Shown: positions 52,187-60,922, counted from the stretch's first letter. The stretch is DNA of 64,000 bases from Streptomyces sp. WAC 01529 (GCF_003945545.1 NZ_CP029617.1:248001-312000); one strand, 5' to 3'. Notes: generated from the sequence alone by a model not told the origin. A program made the numbers and translations.

Positions 52187-52455
52187 GCGTCGCTTCCCAT
52201 CTGTACGTACGTGTGGGGGGCGCCCGTGGAAACGGGCCGCTGAGCAGTCGCCGCGGCACCGCGAAAGGTTGCCGCCCTCCCCGCCGCACTCTCCGCCGCC
52301 CTCTCCCCCGCCCCCCCCGGCCCGCTCGCCAGGAAGTCGCCGCCGCGGCTCGATAGCATGCTGGGGACAGCCGGTGTAGAGAACGCGCCGCCCGCTCCGA
52401 CGTCCCCTGTGAGAGTCGCCCACGAGGGGTGACGGCGCAGCCGAGGAGCGAAGTC

Positions 52456-52869
52456 ATGAAGTATCTGGTGATGGTCCAGGGCTCACAGGCCGACTACGAG
52501 GCGATGGCGGGCAAGCCCTCCGAGAACAGCCCGGCCTGGAGCGAGCAGGAACTCCAGGCGATGTTCGCGTTCATGACCGAGGTCAGCAACGACCTCGCCG
52601 AGTCCGGGGAACTCATCGACGCGCAAGGCCTCACCGAGCCCGCGCGGACCCGCTTCGTCAGCGCGGGCGAGGACGGCCGCCCGGTGATCACCGACGGCCC
52701 CTACGGCGAGACGAAGGAAGTCCTCGCCGGGTACTGGCTCGTCGACTGCGAGAGCCTGGAGCGGGTCACCGAGATCGCCGCGCGCATCACCCGGTGCCCC
52801 GGCCCCGAGGGCATGGTCGAGCCGCCCGTCGTGATCCGGCCCGTACAGGACGCGGGAGGCGCGTGCTGA
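52456..52869 (+). CDS. YCII-related DGPF-domain protein
   Basis: 137-residue alpha+beta ferredoxin-like barrel protein. MKYLVMVQGSQADYEAM and ITDGPYGETKEVLAGYWLVD (the D-G-P-Y/F signature) identify the YCII/DGPF family. Start ATG 52456 after GAGGAG. Overlaps the sigma-factor gene by 7 bp (52863-52869). DGPF proteins are characteristic partners of ECF42 sigma factors, and are thought to be among their targets. Confidence 0.9.
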   Translation: MKYLVMVQGSQADYEAMAGKPSENSPAWSEQELQAMFAFMTEVSNDLAESGELIDAQGLTEPARTRFVSAGEDGRPVITDGPYGETKEVLAGYWLVDCESLERVTEIAARITRCPGPEGMVEPPVVIRPVQDAGGAC

Positions 52870-54098
52870 GACCCACGACCGAGGTCGAGGACCTGCTGCG
52901 CCTGCACGCGCCGCAGGTCCTCGGCGCGCTCGTACGCCGGTACGGACACTTCGACGCGGCCGAGGACGCCGTGCAGGAGGCGCTGCTCGCGGCGGCGCGG
53001 CAGTGGCCGGACCAGGGGCTGCCGGACAATCCGCGGGGCTGGCTGATCCGGGTGGCCTCGCGGCGCCTGGTGGACCAGCTGCGCGCGGACGCGGCACGGC
53101 GGCGGCGCGAGGAGGACGCGGCGCTGCTCACGCCCCGCGACGCGTTCACCGCTCCCCCGCCGGGCGAGAGCCGCGCCCCGTCGGACGACGACACGCTCAC
53201 GCTGCTCTTCCTGTGCTGCCACCCGGCGCTGAACCCGGCCGGGCAGGTCGCCCTCACGCTGCGCGCGGTCGGCGGTCTGACCACGGCGGAGATCGCGCGT
53301 GCGCACATGGTGCCGGAGGCGACGATGGCCCAGCGGATCAGCCGGGCGAAGGCGAAGGTCAGGGGCACGCCGTTCCGCCAACCGGGGCCCGCGGACCGTG
53401 ACGCGCGGCTCGGCGTGGTCCTCCAGGTGCTGTACCTGATCTTCAACGAGGGTTACACGGCGACGTCCGGCGCCGCCCTGCACCGCGCGGACCTCGCGCG
53501 GGAGGCGATCCGGCTGACCCGTTCCGTGCGGCGCCTGCTCCCCCGCGAGGGCACGGTGACGGGGCTGCTGGCGCTGATGCTGCTCACCGAGGCGCGCAGC
53601 GCCGCGAGGACCGGGCCGCACGGCGAGCTGATCCCGCTGGACGAGCAGGACCGCACCCGATGGGACCGGCGGGCGATCGCCGAGGGCACCGCGCTCGTCG
53701 AGGAGGCTCTCTCCCAAGGCCCGCCCGGCGCCTACCAGTTGCAGGCGGCGATCGCGGCGCTGCACGACGAGGCGGAGAGCGCGGATGCCACCGACTGGCC
53801 GCAGATCCTCGCCCTGTACGACGTTCTCGTGCGCCGCACTCCCGAACCCATGGCCGAACTGGGACGCGCGGTGGCGTACGCGATGGTGCACGGTCCGCGG
53901 GCCGGGATCGCCGAACTCACCGCTCTGGAGGACAGGTTGAAGGGGCACTACCGCCTCGACGCCGTACGGGCCCACCTGCTGGAGAGAGCGGGCGACACCG
54001 AAGAAGCGCTCGCCGCCTACCGGTTGGCGGCCAAGGGCACCCTCAGCCGGCCCGAGGCGCGCTACCTTCAGACGCGCGCCGCCAGGCTGCTGCCCTGA
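52863..54098 (+). CDS. ECF42-type RNA polymerase sigma factor with C-terminal extension
   Basis: 411 residues. Region 2 (GHFDAAEDAVQEALLAAARQW, PDNPRGWLIRVASRRLVDQLR) and region 4 (LTTAEIARAHMVPEATMAQRI SRAKAKVR in two pieces) are clear. A roughly 230-residue alpha-helical, TPR-like C-terminal extension (LQVLYLIFNEGYTATSG, LLALMLLTEARSAART, GAYQLQAAIAALHDEA, DRLKGHYRLDAVRAHLL) replaces an anti-sigma factor in this group. The start is GTG 52863, overlapping the DGPF gene by 7 bp, and the two genes presumably form one operon. 31 bp convergent overlap with the LysR gene. Confidence 0.9.
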   Translation: MLRPTTEVEDLLRLHAPQVLGALVRRYGHFDAAEDAVQEALLAAARQWPDQGLPDNPRGWLIRVASRRLVDQLRADAARRRREEDAALLTPRDAFTAPPPGESRAPSDDDTLTLLFLCCHPALNPAGQVALTLRAVGGLTTAEIARAHMVPEATMAQRISRAKAKVRGTPFRQPGPADRDARLGVVLQVLYLIFNEGYTATSGAALHRADLAREAIRLTRSVRRLLPREGTVTGLLALMLLTEARSAARTGPHGELIPLDEQDRTRWDRRAIAEGTALVEEALSQGPPGAYQLQAAIAALHDEAESADATDWPQILALYDVLVRRTPEPMAELGRAVAYAMVHGPRAGIAELTALEDRLKGHYRLDAVRAHLLERAGDTEEALAAYRLAAKGTLSRPEARYLQTRAARLLP

Positions 54099-55000
54099 GC
54101 CGGGACCGGTCCGAGCGGCGCGCAGTGTTCGGCCACGGTGTCGGCGAAGGCGCGGGCCAGCGGAGTGAGCGCCTCCCAGCGGCGCACCGCCCAGCCGACC
54201 GAGAGCGGCGGCAGGTCCGGGACCGGGATCAGGCGCAGCCCGGCGGGAGCGCGGCCCCGCCAGCCGGGCAGCGCGGGCACGACGGCCTGGCCGAGGCCCA
54301 GCTCCGCGAGGAGCAGCGCCGTGTCCCAGTCCGCGACGCTGGTGCCGGCGGGAAGTACCACGCCCCGCTCGTCCAGGTGGGCGTCGAGTTGTGCGCGGGA
54401 GGTCGAGTTCACCGGTGGCGTGATGAGCTGCCCCCCGGCCAGTTCGGCGGGCTCGATGCGCGGCCGGTCGGCGAGCGGGTCGTCGGCGCGGACCGCGAGG
54501 ACCCAGGGCAGGGCCACGACGGGCCGCTGCTCGATGCCCCGTACGGGCTCTCCGAGGGTGATCCAGGCGAGGTCGAGGTCGGCGGCGGCGAGCGCGTCGA
54601 AGCATCCGCTGCTTGAACTCACCGTCTGGAACTCCAGGCTGACGCGCGGATACCGTCCCCGGAAGCCGACGACGGCCTCGGCCATGAAGTGCCGCACGGT
54701 GGTGGCGCCGGTGGTGATCCGCACGGTGCCGCCGTCGCCCCGCGCCTGCTCCCGCAGGCGCCGCACGGCGAGGTCGATGCCGCCGATGCCCTCGGACGCG
54801 GCATCGCGCAGGACGCGCCCGGCCGCGGTGGGCACCACGCCGCGGGCGTGCCGTTCGAGGAGGCTCACGCCCAGCTCCCGCTCCAGGCGTTTGACGTGCT
54901 GGCTCACGGCCGACTGCGTACAGGTGAGGTCGCGTGCCACCGCGCTGAGGCTGCCCGCTCGGCACACGGCCACGAAGACACGGAGATCGTCGAAGGTCAC
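54068..55000 (-). CDS. LysR-family transcriptional regulator
   Basis: 310 residues. N-terminal winged helix LRVFVAVCRAGSLSAVARDL and TQSAVSQHVKRLERELGVSLLERHA, followed by a periplasmic-binding-protein-like co-inducer domain (TVRITTGATTVRHFMAEAV, LDLAWITLGEP). Divergent from the TSUP transporter gene; a T-N-A-type inverted repeat (55050-55073) lies between them. Start GTG 55000 is placed by homology; no obvious ribosome site. 3' end overlaps the sigma-factor gene by 31 bp. Confidence 0.87.
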   Translation of the reverse strand: MTFDDLRVFVAVCRAGSLSAVARDLTCTQSAVSQHVKRLERELGVSLLERHARGVVPTAAGRVLRDAASEGIGGIDLAVRRLREQARGDGGTVRITTGATTVRHFMAEAVVGFRGRYPRVSLEFQTVSSSSGCFDALAAADLDLAWITLGEPVRGIEQRPVVALPWVLAVRADDPLADRPRIEPAELAGGQLITPPVNSTSRAQLDAHLDERGVVLPAGTSVADWDTALLLAELGLGQAVVPALPGWRGRAPAGLRLIPVPDLPPLSVGWAVRRWEALTPLARAFADTVAEHCAPLGPVPAQGSSLAARV

Positions 55001-55049
55001 AAGGGGTGAAGGTATCTCTTGGGGAGATGCAAGGAAACCCGAGGATTGA

Positions 55050-55073
55050 CTTGGGTTTTCGCCATGACCCAAG
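55050..55073. promoter_or_regulatory. LysR-box candidate
   Basis: CTTGGGT (55050-55056) and ACCCAAG (55067-55073), perfect arms with ten bases between, in the divergent region 50 bp from the LysR start and 98 bp before TSUP. Fits the T-N11-A half-site pattern of LysR binding sites. Confidence 0.6.
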
Positions 55074-55170
55074 ATCGTTCATGGCCCGGGCGGCGACCCG
55101 GCGACGGGCGTCGACCCGGGGTCGGGACCACCCCCGGGGACGGGCCATGACCGTGTGGGAAAGGTGACGT

Positions 55171-55926
55171 GTGGAAGCGCTCGAGATGGTGGCCGTCGGG
55201 GCCGCCGGTGTCGCGGCCGGCGGGATCAACGCGGTGGTGGGGTCCGGCACGCTCATCACGTTCCCCACGCTGCTGGCGTTCGGCTTCCCGCCGGTGCTCG
55301 CCAATGTGTCGAACAACCTCGGCCTGGTGCCGGGCACCCTCAGTGCCGCGTACGGCTACCGCCGGGAGATGAAGGGGCAGTCGGGCCGCCTGGTGCGGTT
55401 CGGCACGGCCTCCCTCGTCGGGGGCGCCATCGGCGCGCTGCTGCTCCTGAAGCTGCCCGCGGACGCCTTCCAGGCGGTGGTGCCGGTGCTGATCCTGACC
55501 GCCTGCGTCCTGGTGCTCCTGCAGCCCTGGCTCAACCGGCGGCTCAAGGAGCGCGAGAACCCGGGCAGGCGGGACGGCGGGGCGCCGATGTGGTGCGGCA
55601 TCCTCGCCGCCGGCGTCTACGGCGGTTACTTCGGAGCGGCCCAAGGCGTGCTGCTCATGGGCCTGTTCGGTGTCTTCCTCCTGGACGACCTGCAACGCCT
55701 GAACGCCGTGAAGAACGTCCTCGCCTCGCTCGTCAACGGCGTCGCGGCCCTCATCTTCATCGCGGTCTCGGACGTCGACTGGACGGCGGCCGGGCTGATC
55801 GCCGCGGGTTCCACGGTCGGCGGGCTCGTGGGCGCGCGCTACGGCCGCCGCCTGCCGCCGGCCGCGATGCGCGCCTTCATCGTCGTGGTCGGCGTCACGG
55901 CCTCGACGATCATGATCGTGAGCTAG
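55171..55926 (+). CDS. TSUP (TauE/SafE/YfcA) sulfite/anion exporter family protein
   Basis: 251 residues, about eight membrane segments. N-terminal GGINAVVGSGTLITFPTLLAFGFPPVLANVSNNLG and the repeated GGYFGAAQGVLLMGLFGVF and GARYGRRLP are typical of this family, which exports sulfite, sulfonates or other organic anions. Start GTG 55171 with GGAAAGG about 8-14 nt upstream. Likely regulated by the adjacent LysR protein. Confidence 0.87.
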   Translation: MEALEMVAVGAAGVAAGGINAVVGSGTLITFPTLLAFGFPPVLANVSNNLGLVPGTLSAAYGYRREMKGQSGRLVRFGTASLVGGAIGALLLLKLPADAFQAVVPVLILTACVLVLLQPWLNRRLKERENPGRRDGGAPMWCGILAAGVYGGYFGAAQGVLLMGLFGVFLLDDLQRLNAVKNVLASLVNGVAALIFIAVSDVDWTAAGLIAAGSTVGGLVGARYGRRLPPAAMRAFIVVVGVTASTIMIVS

Positions 55927-56159
55927 GCCGAGCGGGCACCGCGAGCCCCGGAGGGCGCCCGTACGGCTCCCCCCACCCCCTGCCGCCAGGGAAACCAACC
56001 AGTGGTTTATCATTGAACATGAAGTGGCCCCGACCGCGATTCCCCCGTCCGGTCGGGGTCACTTCACGTTCACGGCGCACCTTCCGCCGTTTTCACGCCT
56101 TCGTGGGCGAATATGCCAACCGCACCGCGTCGCACCCGCCCGGGCGTCATCATGCGTCC

Positions 56160-56435
56160 ATGGACGGTGCCAAGCCTGTGCAGGTCTTGTTCACGCCCGA
56201 GGAGTACGCCGCGGTCACGCTCCACGCGGACCGGCTCGGGATGCCGGTGGCGGAGTTCATACGCCGCGCGGTGACCGTCCGCGCCGAGGAGCAGCACCCC
56301 GACCCCGGCCAGGCCCCCGAGCCCCGGCGCGGGGCGAGCGTGCCGCCCGTGCAGCGGGACCTCGGCAAGGACGGCAAGCCGGCGCTCCAGCGGTTCCTCG
56401 ACACCCTCGCTGCCTCGGCCGAGCCCAGGGAGTGA
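56160..56435 (+). CDS. Small ribbon-helix-helix (CopG/Arc-type) candidate
   Basis: 91 residues. KPVQVLFTPEEYAAVTLHADRLGMPVAEFIRRAV has the strand-helix-helix pattern of RHH dimers, with a charged tail (DLGKDGKPALQRFLDTL). No toxin-like partner gene lies next to it, so toxin-antitoxin function is not supported. Start ATG 56160; weak ribosome site. The codon pattern fits coding, but no family name can be given. Confidence 0.6.
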   Translation: MDGAKPVQVLFTPEEYAAVTLHADRLGMPVAEFIRRAVTVRAEEQHPDPGQAPEPRRGASVPPVQRDLGKDGKPALQRFLDTLAASAEPRE

Positions 56436-56450
56436 GCGCGAGGCCGGCGG

Positions 56451-58292
56451 TCAGGACAGGACGATCTCCGGCTGGTAGAGGTCCAGCCAGAGCGCGAGAT
56501 CCAGGGTGCGCTCCAGGCCGCGCCGGGACGCCTGGGTGATCTGCGGCGCCTCCCGCCCGGCGGCCCGCGCCGCCCGCTCCCGGTCGACGAGATCGAAGAC
56601 CGGGTGGCCGGGCCGGGCGAGCAGATCCTTGACGTGCCCTTGCAGGGCGACCGCGTACTTGGGGTCCTGCGTGGAGGGGTACGGGCTCTTCACCCGGTCA
56701 TAGACGGACCGGGGCAGCACATCGGCGGTCGCCTCGCGCAGCAGGCTCTTCTCCCTGCCGTCGAAGGACTTCAGCGCCCAGGGGGTGTTGTAGACGTACT
56801 CGACGAGGCGGTGGTCGCAGAACGGGACGCGCACTTCGAGCCCGACGGCCATGCTCGCGCGGTCCTTGCGGTCGAGCAGGACCCGGACGAAGCGGGTCAG
56901 GTGCAGGTGGGAGATCTTGCGCATCCGGTACTCGAAGTCGCTCTCGCCGTCCAGGCGCCGGATGCCGTCGACGGCCGTCGCGTAACCGTCCTTGACGTAC
57001 GCGGGCAGATCGAGCGCCGCGGTCAGGTCGGGGCGCAGCACGCCGGAGTCGTCCCCGAAGTGGTCGGCGAACCGCACCAGCCAGGGGAACGTGTCGGCCG
57101 TGCGCGCCTCCTCGTCGAAGAACTGCAGATAGCCGCCGAACACCTCGTCCGCCGACTCCCCGGAGAGCGCGACGGTGGAGTGCTCGCGGATGGCGCGGAA
57201 GAGGAGGTAGAGGGAGGCGTCCATGTCACCGAAGCCCATGGGGATGTCCCGGGCGCGGATCATCTTCGCGCGCACGTCGGGGTCGGCCAGGGCGTGCGAG
57301 TCCAGGACGATGTCGCGGTGGTCGGTGCCCGCCGCCTTCGCCACGTCGTGCACGAAGGGGGTGTCGGGCGTGCCGCGCAGCTCGTCGGCGACGAAGTTGT
57401 CGGTCTGGCCGACGAAGTCGACGGCGAAACTCCGTACGGTCTCGCCCGCCTCCGCCAGCCGGCGCGCGGCGAGCGCCGTCATCGCCGAGGAGTCCAGGCC
57501 GCCGGAGAGCAGGGTGCAGCGCGGCACGTCCGAGACGAGCTGGCGGCGCACGATGTCCTCCAGAAGCTCGCGCACCTTGGCGATGGTCGCGTCACGGTCG
57601 TCGGTGTGCGGCCTTGTCTCCAGCGACCAGTAGACGTGCCGCCGCAGCCCCGAGCGGTCGACGGTCACCACGGTGCCCGGCTCGACCTCGCGCATGCCGT
57701 CCCAGACGGCGTGGCCGGGCGTCTTGACGACGGTGAACAGCTCGCGCAGGCCGTCGACGCCGACGCGGCGGCGGGCCAGCGGGTTGGCGAGGATCGCCTT
57801 GGGCTCGGAGCCGAACAGGACGCCGTCCGGCGTCTCGTAGTAGTAGAAGGGCTTGATGCCCATGCGGTCGCGGACCATGACGAGCTTGTCGTGCCGGGCG
57901 TCCCAGATCGCGAAGGCGTACATGCCGTTCAGCCGCTCCGCGAGGGCCTCGCCCCACTCCAGATAGCCGCGCAGGACGACCTCGGTGTCGGAGTCGGTGG
58001 TGAACCGGTGGCCGCGGCCCGCCAGTTCGCGCCGCAGCTCGGGGAAGTTGTAGGTCTCCCCCGAGTAGACGAGGGCGACGGTGCCGCTCGGCGTCTCGGC
58101 CGTCATCGGCTGGCGCCCGCCGGGCAGATCGATGATCGCGAGCCTGCGGTGTCCGAGTCCGGCGGGGCCCCCGGTCCACGTGCCGCGGTCGTCGGGGCCG
58201 CGGCAGGACATCGTCTCCGTCATGGCGTCCAGGGTGGTCGACTCGGCCGTGAGGTCACGGTCGAAGGAGACCCAGCCGGTGATTCCGCACAT
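56451..58292 (-). CDS. asnB: Asparagine synthase (glutamine-hydrolysing)
   Basis: 613 residues. Class II glutaminase domain starts at Cys2 (MCGITGWVSFDR; RGPDDRG; AIIDLPGGRQPM), then the synthetase domain with PPi-loop SGGLDSSAMTA (from about residue 265). The longer length than E. coli AsnB (554) is usual in actinomycetes. ATG 58292 with GGGAGGA about 6 nt upstream. A perfect 14-bp palindrome 58314-58327 lies between promoter and ribosome site. Some homologues modify lipid or peptide carboxylates rather than free aspartate. Confidence 0.9.
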   Translation of the reverse strand: MCGITGWVSFDRDLTAESTTLDAMTETMSCRGPDDRGTWTGGPAGLGHRRLAIIDLPGGRQPMTAETPSGTVALVYSGETYNFPELRRELAGRGHRFTTDSDTEVVLRGYLEWGEALAERLNGMYAFAIWDARHDKLVMVRDRMGIKPFYYYETPDGVLFGSEPKAILANPLARRRVGVDGLRELFTVVKTPGHAVWDGMREVEPGTVVTVDRSGLRRHVYWSLETRPHTDDRDATIAKVRELLEDIVRRQLVSDVPRCTLLSGGLDSSAMTALAARRLAEAGETVRSFAVDFVGQTDNFVADELRGTPDTPFVHDVAKAAGTDHRDIVLDSHALADPDVRAKMIRARDIPMGFGDMDASLYLLFRAIREHSTVALSGESADEVFGGYLQFFDEEARTADTFPWLVRFADHFGDDSGVLRPDLTAALDLPAYVKDGYATAVDGIRRLDGESDFEYRMRKISHLHLTRFVRVLLDRKDRASMAVGLEVRVPFCDHRLVEYVYNTPWALKSFDGREKSLLREATADVLPRSVYDRVKSPYPSTQDPKYAVALQGHVKDLLARPGHPVFDLVDRERAARAAGREAPQITQASRRGLERTLDLALWLDLYQPEIVLS

Positions 58293-58313
58293 GTGATTCC
58301 TCCCGCTCGCAAA

Positions 58314-58327
58314 CTAGATGCATCTAG
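58314..58327. promoter_or_regulatory. Perfect palindrome upstream of asnB
   Basis: CTAGATGCATCTAG, a perfect 14-bp inverted repeat 22 bp before the asnB start, immediately downstream of a possible -10 element (CATAGGT on the minus strand). Its position suggests a repressor operator. Confidence 0.65.
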
Positions 58328-58560
58328 CACCTATGCGGGAATCCTGCGCCTCCGCTCGCATACGGTCAATGCGCCGGCCACCCGGCCGAGGGCCGCCGCC
58401 CCCACGGTTCCGGCCGCGTTTTACCAAGGCCAGAGGGTCCCTCAGGACGGGCACCGCCTCCTTGGCCCGTCAGAACGGGTCCACCGGAGATCGCGGAGGG
58501 ATCACGGAAGGAAACATTCCGGCCACGGGCAAAGACTTGTCCACGATCCGCCGCCGAAGC

Positions 58561-59307
58561 TCACTGCCCGACCGATGCCACCAGCCGCTCCGCGTCGTCC
58601 CGGGCCTGCTCGATGACGCCGGGGAAGATGTGCAGACCGTGCGCGACGAGGCCGCCTTCGTGCAGCAGCATCAGGGTCCGCGCCAGGCGCTCGGCCTCGC
58701 GCGGGGCGATCTTTGCGGCCAGGTCCGTGAAGAGCGCGAGCATCCACGCCTTCTGGCCGGTGATGATCGGGTACGCCGGGTGGGCGGGGTCGCTGATCTC
58801 GGCATGCGCGTTGATCATGCTGCACCCCTTGCCGGAGAACTCCGCCGCCCAGTCGCGCGAGGCGTCGAAGACGGCCAGGATCCGGGCGCGCGGCGTGGGC
58901 GCGCCCGCCAGATACCCGGCGAGGAAGGCCCGCCAGCGCTCGTCCCGGTCGGCGAGATACTCCACGACAATCTGCTCCTTGGAGCCGAACCGGTCGTAGA
59001 GGGTCTTCTTCGTCACCCCGGCCTCGGCGGCGATCAGATCCACGCCGACCGCGTGGATGCCGCGCTCATAGAAGAGCCGCCCGGCCGCCTCCAGGGCGCG
59101 GCGCGCGGCGGGCGTCATGGCGACACGCCTGGGGGCGGCGGCCGCGTCGGCGCCCTGCTTCTCGTGCGGGTGCCCGCTCCCTTCGTGCGGGTGCCCGCTC
59201 CCCTCGTACGCCTGCCCGCTCTTCTCGTCCGCCCGCACGTTCTTCTCGTCCGTCCGCACGTTCTTCTCGTCCGTCCGCACGCTCTTGTCGTACGCCTGCT
59301 CGCCCAT
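58561..59307 (-). CDS. TetR-family regulator with seven-residue N-terminal repeats
   Basis: 248 residues. Residues 1-50 are a charged repeat tract (EGSGHPH, EGSGHPH, EKSGQAY, EKNVRAD, EKNVRTD, DKSVRTD, EQAY in reverse order of the protein), encoded by six tandem 21-bp DNA units. The TetR helix-turn-helix follows (DLIAAEAGVTKKTLYDRFGSKEQ), then a TetR ligand domain. Start ATG 59307; an ATG at 59118 would omit the repeats and start at the HTH, but it has no ribosome site. Divergent from the DMT exporter gene; two matching half-palindromes lie between. Confidence 0.85.
   Translation of the reverse strand: MGEQAYDKSVRTDEKNVRTDEKNVRADEKSGQAYEGSGHPHEGSGHPHEKQGADAAAAPRRVAMTPAARRALEAAGRLFYERGIHAVGVDLIAAEAGVTKKTLYDRFGSKEQIVVEYLADRDERWRAFLAGYLAGAPTPRARILAVFDASRDWAAEFSGKGCSMINAHAEISDPAHPAYPIITGQKAWMLALFTDLAAKIAPREAERLARTLMLLHEGGLVAHGLHIFPGVIEQARDDAERLVASVGQ
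59164..59301. repeat. Six tandem 21-bp units plus partial, in TetR N-terminus
   Basis: Units at 59164, 59185, 59206, 59227, 59248 and 59269, plus a 12-base partial. Units 1-2 are nearly identical to each other, as are units 4-6. Being 21 bp, copy-number change preserves the frame and alters the protein by seven residues at a time. Confidence 0.9.
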
Positions 59308-59315
59308 GACGCCAT

Positions 59316-59366
59316 AGTAGACCGCTCTGTATACTCGACCTCCTCAGGTAAACAGATCGGTCTACT
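59316..59366. promoter_or_regulatory. Inverted pair of TetR operator half-sites
   Basis: AGTAGACCGCTCTGT (59316-59330) is the inverse of ACAGATCGGTCTACT (59352-59366) at 14 of 15 positions, with 21 bp between. Each arm itself resembles an imperfect palindrome. One lies near the TetR start, the other upstream of the DMT gene. Confidence 0.65.
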
Positions 59367-59430
59367 CTCCCTTCATCCCGGGCCGCCGCGTCGATCCGCT
59401 CGGTGCCGCGCGGCGGGAAGGAGCAGCACC

Positions 59431-60375
59431 ATGAATGTCCTGCTGTCCCTCGCGTTCGTGCTGACCTGGAGCTCCGGCTTCATCGGGGCCAAGCTCGGCG
59501 CGGGCAGCGCCTCTGCGGTCACGGTGCTCATGTGGCGGTTCCTGCCGCTGGCCCTCGTCCTCGCGGTCGTCGCCCTCACCCTGGCCCGCGCCTCCTGGCG
59601 GGGTCTCACGGCACGGGACATCGGGCGGCAGGCGGCCGTGGGCGCGCTGTCGCAGAGCGGCTACCTCCTCACCGTGTACTACGCCATCCAGCTCGGCGTC
59701 TCCAGCGGCACCACCGCGCTGATCGACGGCACCCAGCCGCTGGTGGCGGGCGCCCTCGCCGGGCCGCTGCTCGGGCAGTTCGTCTCCCGCACCCAGTGGA
59801 TCGGCCTCGGGCTGGGCGTGAGCGGTGTCGTCATCGTGACCGCGGCGGACTTCGCGGGCGGCGGCGACACCGCCTGGTGGGCCTATCTCGTGCCGTTCCT
59901 CGGCATGCTGTCGCTGGTCGCGGCGACGTTCCTGGACCGGCGCTCGGACCGTCCGGTGCGGCCCGCGGTGTCCATGACCGTCCACTGCGCCACCAGTGCC
60001 GTCATCTTCACCGCGCTCGCGCTCGCCGCCCGGGCCGCGACACCCCCGGCCGAGCAGTCCTTCTGGGTGGCGATCGGCTGGCTCGTGACGCTCTCCACCT
60101 TCGGCGGGTACGGCCTGTACTGGCTGATCCTGCGGCGCTCCGGGGTCACGCAGGTCAATACGCTCATGTTCCTCATGGCCCCGGTGACCGCCCTGTGGGG
60201 TGCGCTGATGTTCGGTGAACCCTTCGGCCCGCAGACGGCGCTCGGTCTGGCGATCGGGCTCGCGGCGGTGGTCGTCGTGCGGCGCGGCGAACGTCCGCGC
60301 GGGGCCGCCGTACCGGCGGGGCGGGTCACCGCGGAGTCAGAAAGGACTGCACCGCGGGCGCGTACCGCTCGGTGA
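59431..60375 (+). CDS. EamA/DMT-family membrane transporter
   Basis: 314 residues with ten predicted membrane segments in two EamA halves. LSLAFVLTWSSGFIGAKLG, GLTARDIGRQAAVGALSQSGYLL and NTLMFLMAPVTALWGALMFGEPF are family landmarks. Exports metabolites or drugs; substrate unknown. ATG 59431 with GAAGGAG at about 8 nt. Probably repressed by the divergent TetR. The 3' end overlaps the next TetR gene by 50 bp. Confidence 0.9.
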   Translation: MNVLLSLAFVLTWSSGFIGAKLGAGSASAVTVLMWRFLPLALVLAVVALTLARASWRGLTARDIGRQAAVGALSQSGYLLTVYYAIQLGVSSGTTALIDGTQPLVAGALAGPLLGQFVSRTQWIGLGLGVSGVVIVTAADFAGGGDTAWWAYLVPFLGMLSLVAATFLDRRSDRPVRPAVSMTVHCATSAVIFTALALAARAATPPAEQSFWVAIGWLVTLSTFGGYGLYWLILRRSGVTQVNTLMFLMAPVTALWGALMFGEPFGPQTALGLAIGLAAVVVVRRGERPRGAAVPAGRVTAESERTAPRARTAR

Positions 60376-60922
60376 TCTCGGTGATCGCCGCGGCGCGCAG
60401 AGACGGGCCGCGGGCGATGCCGTACATCACGCCGAGGCCGAGCAGCATGCCCACGGCAAGCTCGGCCCGCAGCCCCGCGTCCGGCCCCGCGAGGCGCGCG
60501 CTCAGCCGCTGGATGACCTGGGCGCGGAAGTTGGCGCGCAGGACATCGCCCCGCTCTCCGTGGAGCGGGGCGAAGACGATGCGCAGGACGGGGTCGGCGC
60601 CCCGCTCGGCCTGGCCGGTCAGCAGATGGTGGACCATATGGCGGCCGAGACGGGCGAGCGGCGCGTCGAGGAACGCCTCCGCGTCCGCCTCGAAGGACAT
60701 GACGTGCGCGAACAGGGCGTCCTTGTTGCCGAAGTACTTCAGGACGAGCGGCGCGCTCACCCCGGCGCGCTCGGCCACCGCCTTGAGGGTGATGTCACCG
60801 TGCGCGTGCCGGGCGAGGAGATATCTGGTGGCGCGGGTGATGGCGCCTTTGGTGGCCTCGGCATCTCTGCGGCAGCGGGGCGGGATGGAGGGACTGGTGA
60901 TGTGCCTTCTCCCTACTTTCAC
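60326..60922 (-). CDS. TetR-family regulator
   Basis: 198 residues by my start (GTG 60922, with AGGG upstream at about 5 nt). HTH: LKAVAERAGVSAPLVLKYFGNKDALF. The rest is a TetR ligand domain (LGRHMVHHLLTGQAERGADP, LAVGMLLGLGVMYGIARG). The open frame extends upstream to 60973 but there it would run through a perfect inverted repeat (60956-60975), so the later start is preferred. Convergent overlap with DMT gene. Confidence 0.82.
   Translation of the reverse strand: MKVGRRHITSPSIPPRCRRDAEATKGAITRATRYLLARHAHGDITLKAVAERAGVSAPLVLKYFGNKDALFAHVMSFEADAEAFLDAPLARLGRHMVHHLLTGQAERGADPVLRIVFAPLHGERGDVLRANFRAQVIQRLSARLAGPDAGLRAELAVGMLLGLGVMYGIARGPSLRAAAITEITERYAPAVQSFLTPR

Noticed and set aside
56160..56435. 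Antitoxin of a toxin-antitoxin pair.
   Set aside because: RHH-like fold is plausible, but no toxin-like gene is adjacent on either side.
56604..58616. 670-residue plus-strand frame opposite asnB.
   Set aside because: Antisense shadow; asnB has complete catalytic motifs on the minus strand.
59164..59301. Possible CRISPR array.
   Set aside because: Contiguous 21-bp units inside a TetR reading frame, no spacers.
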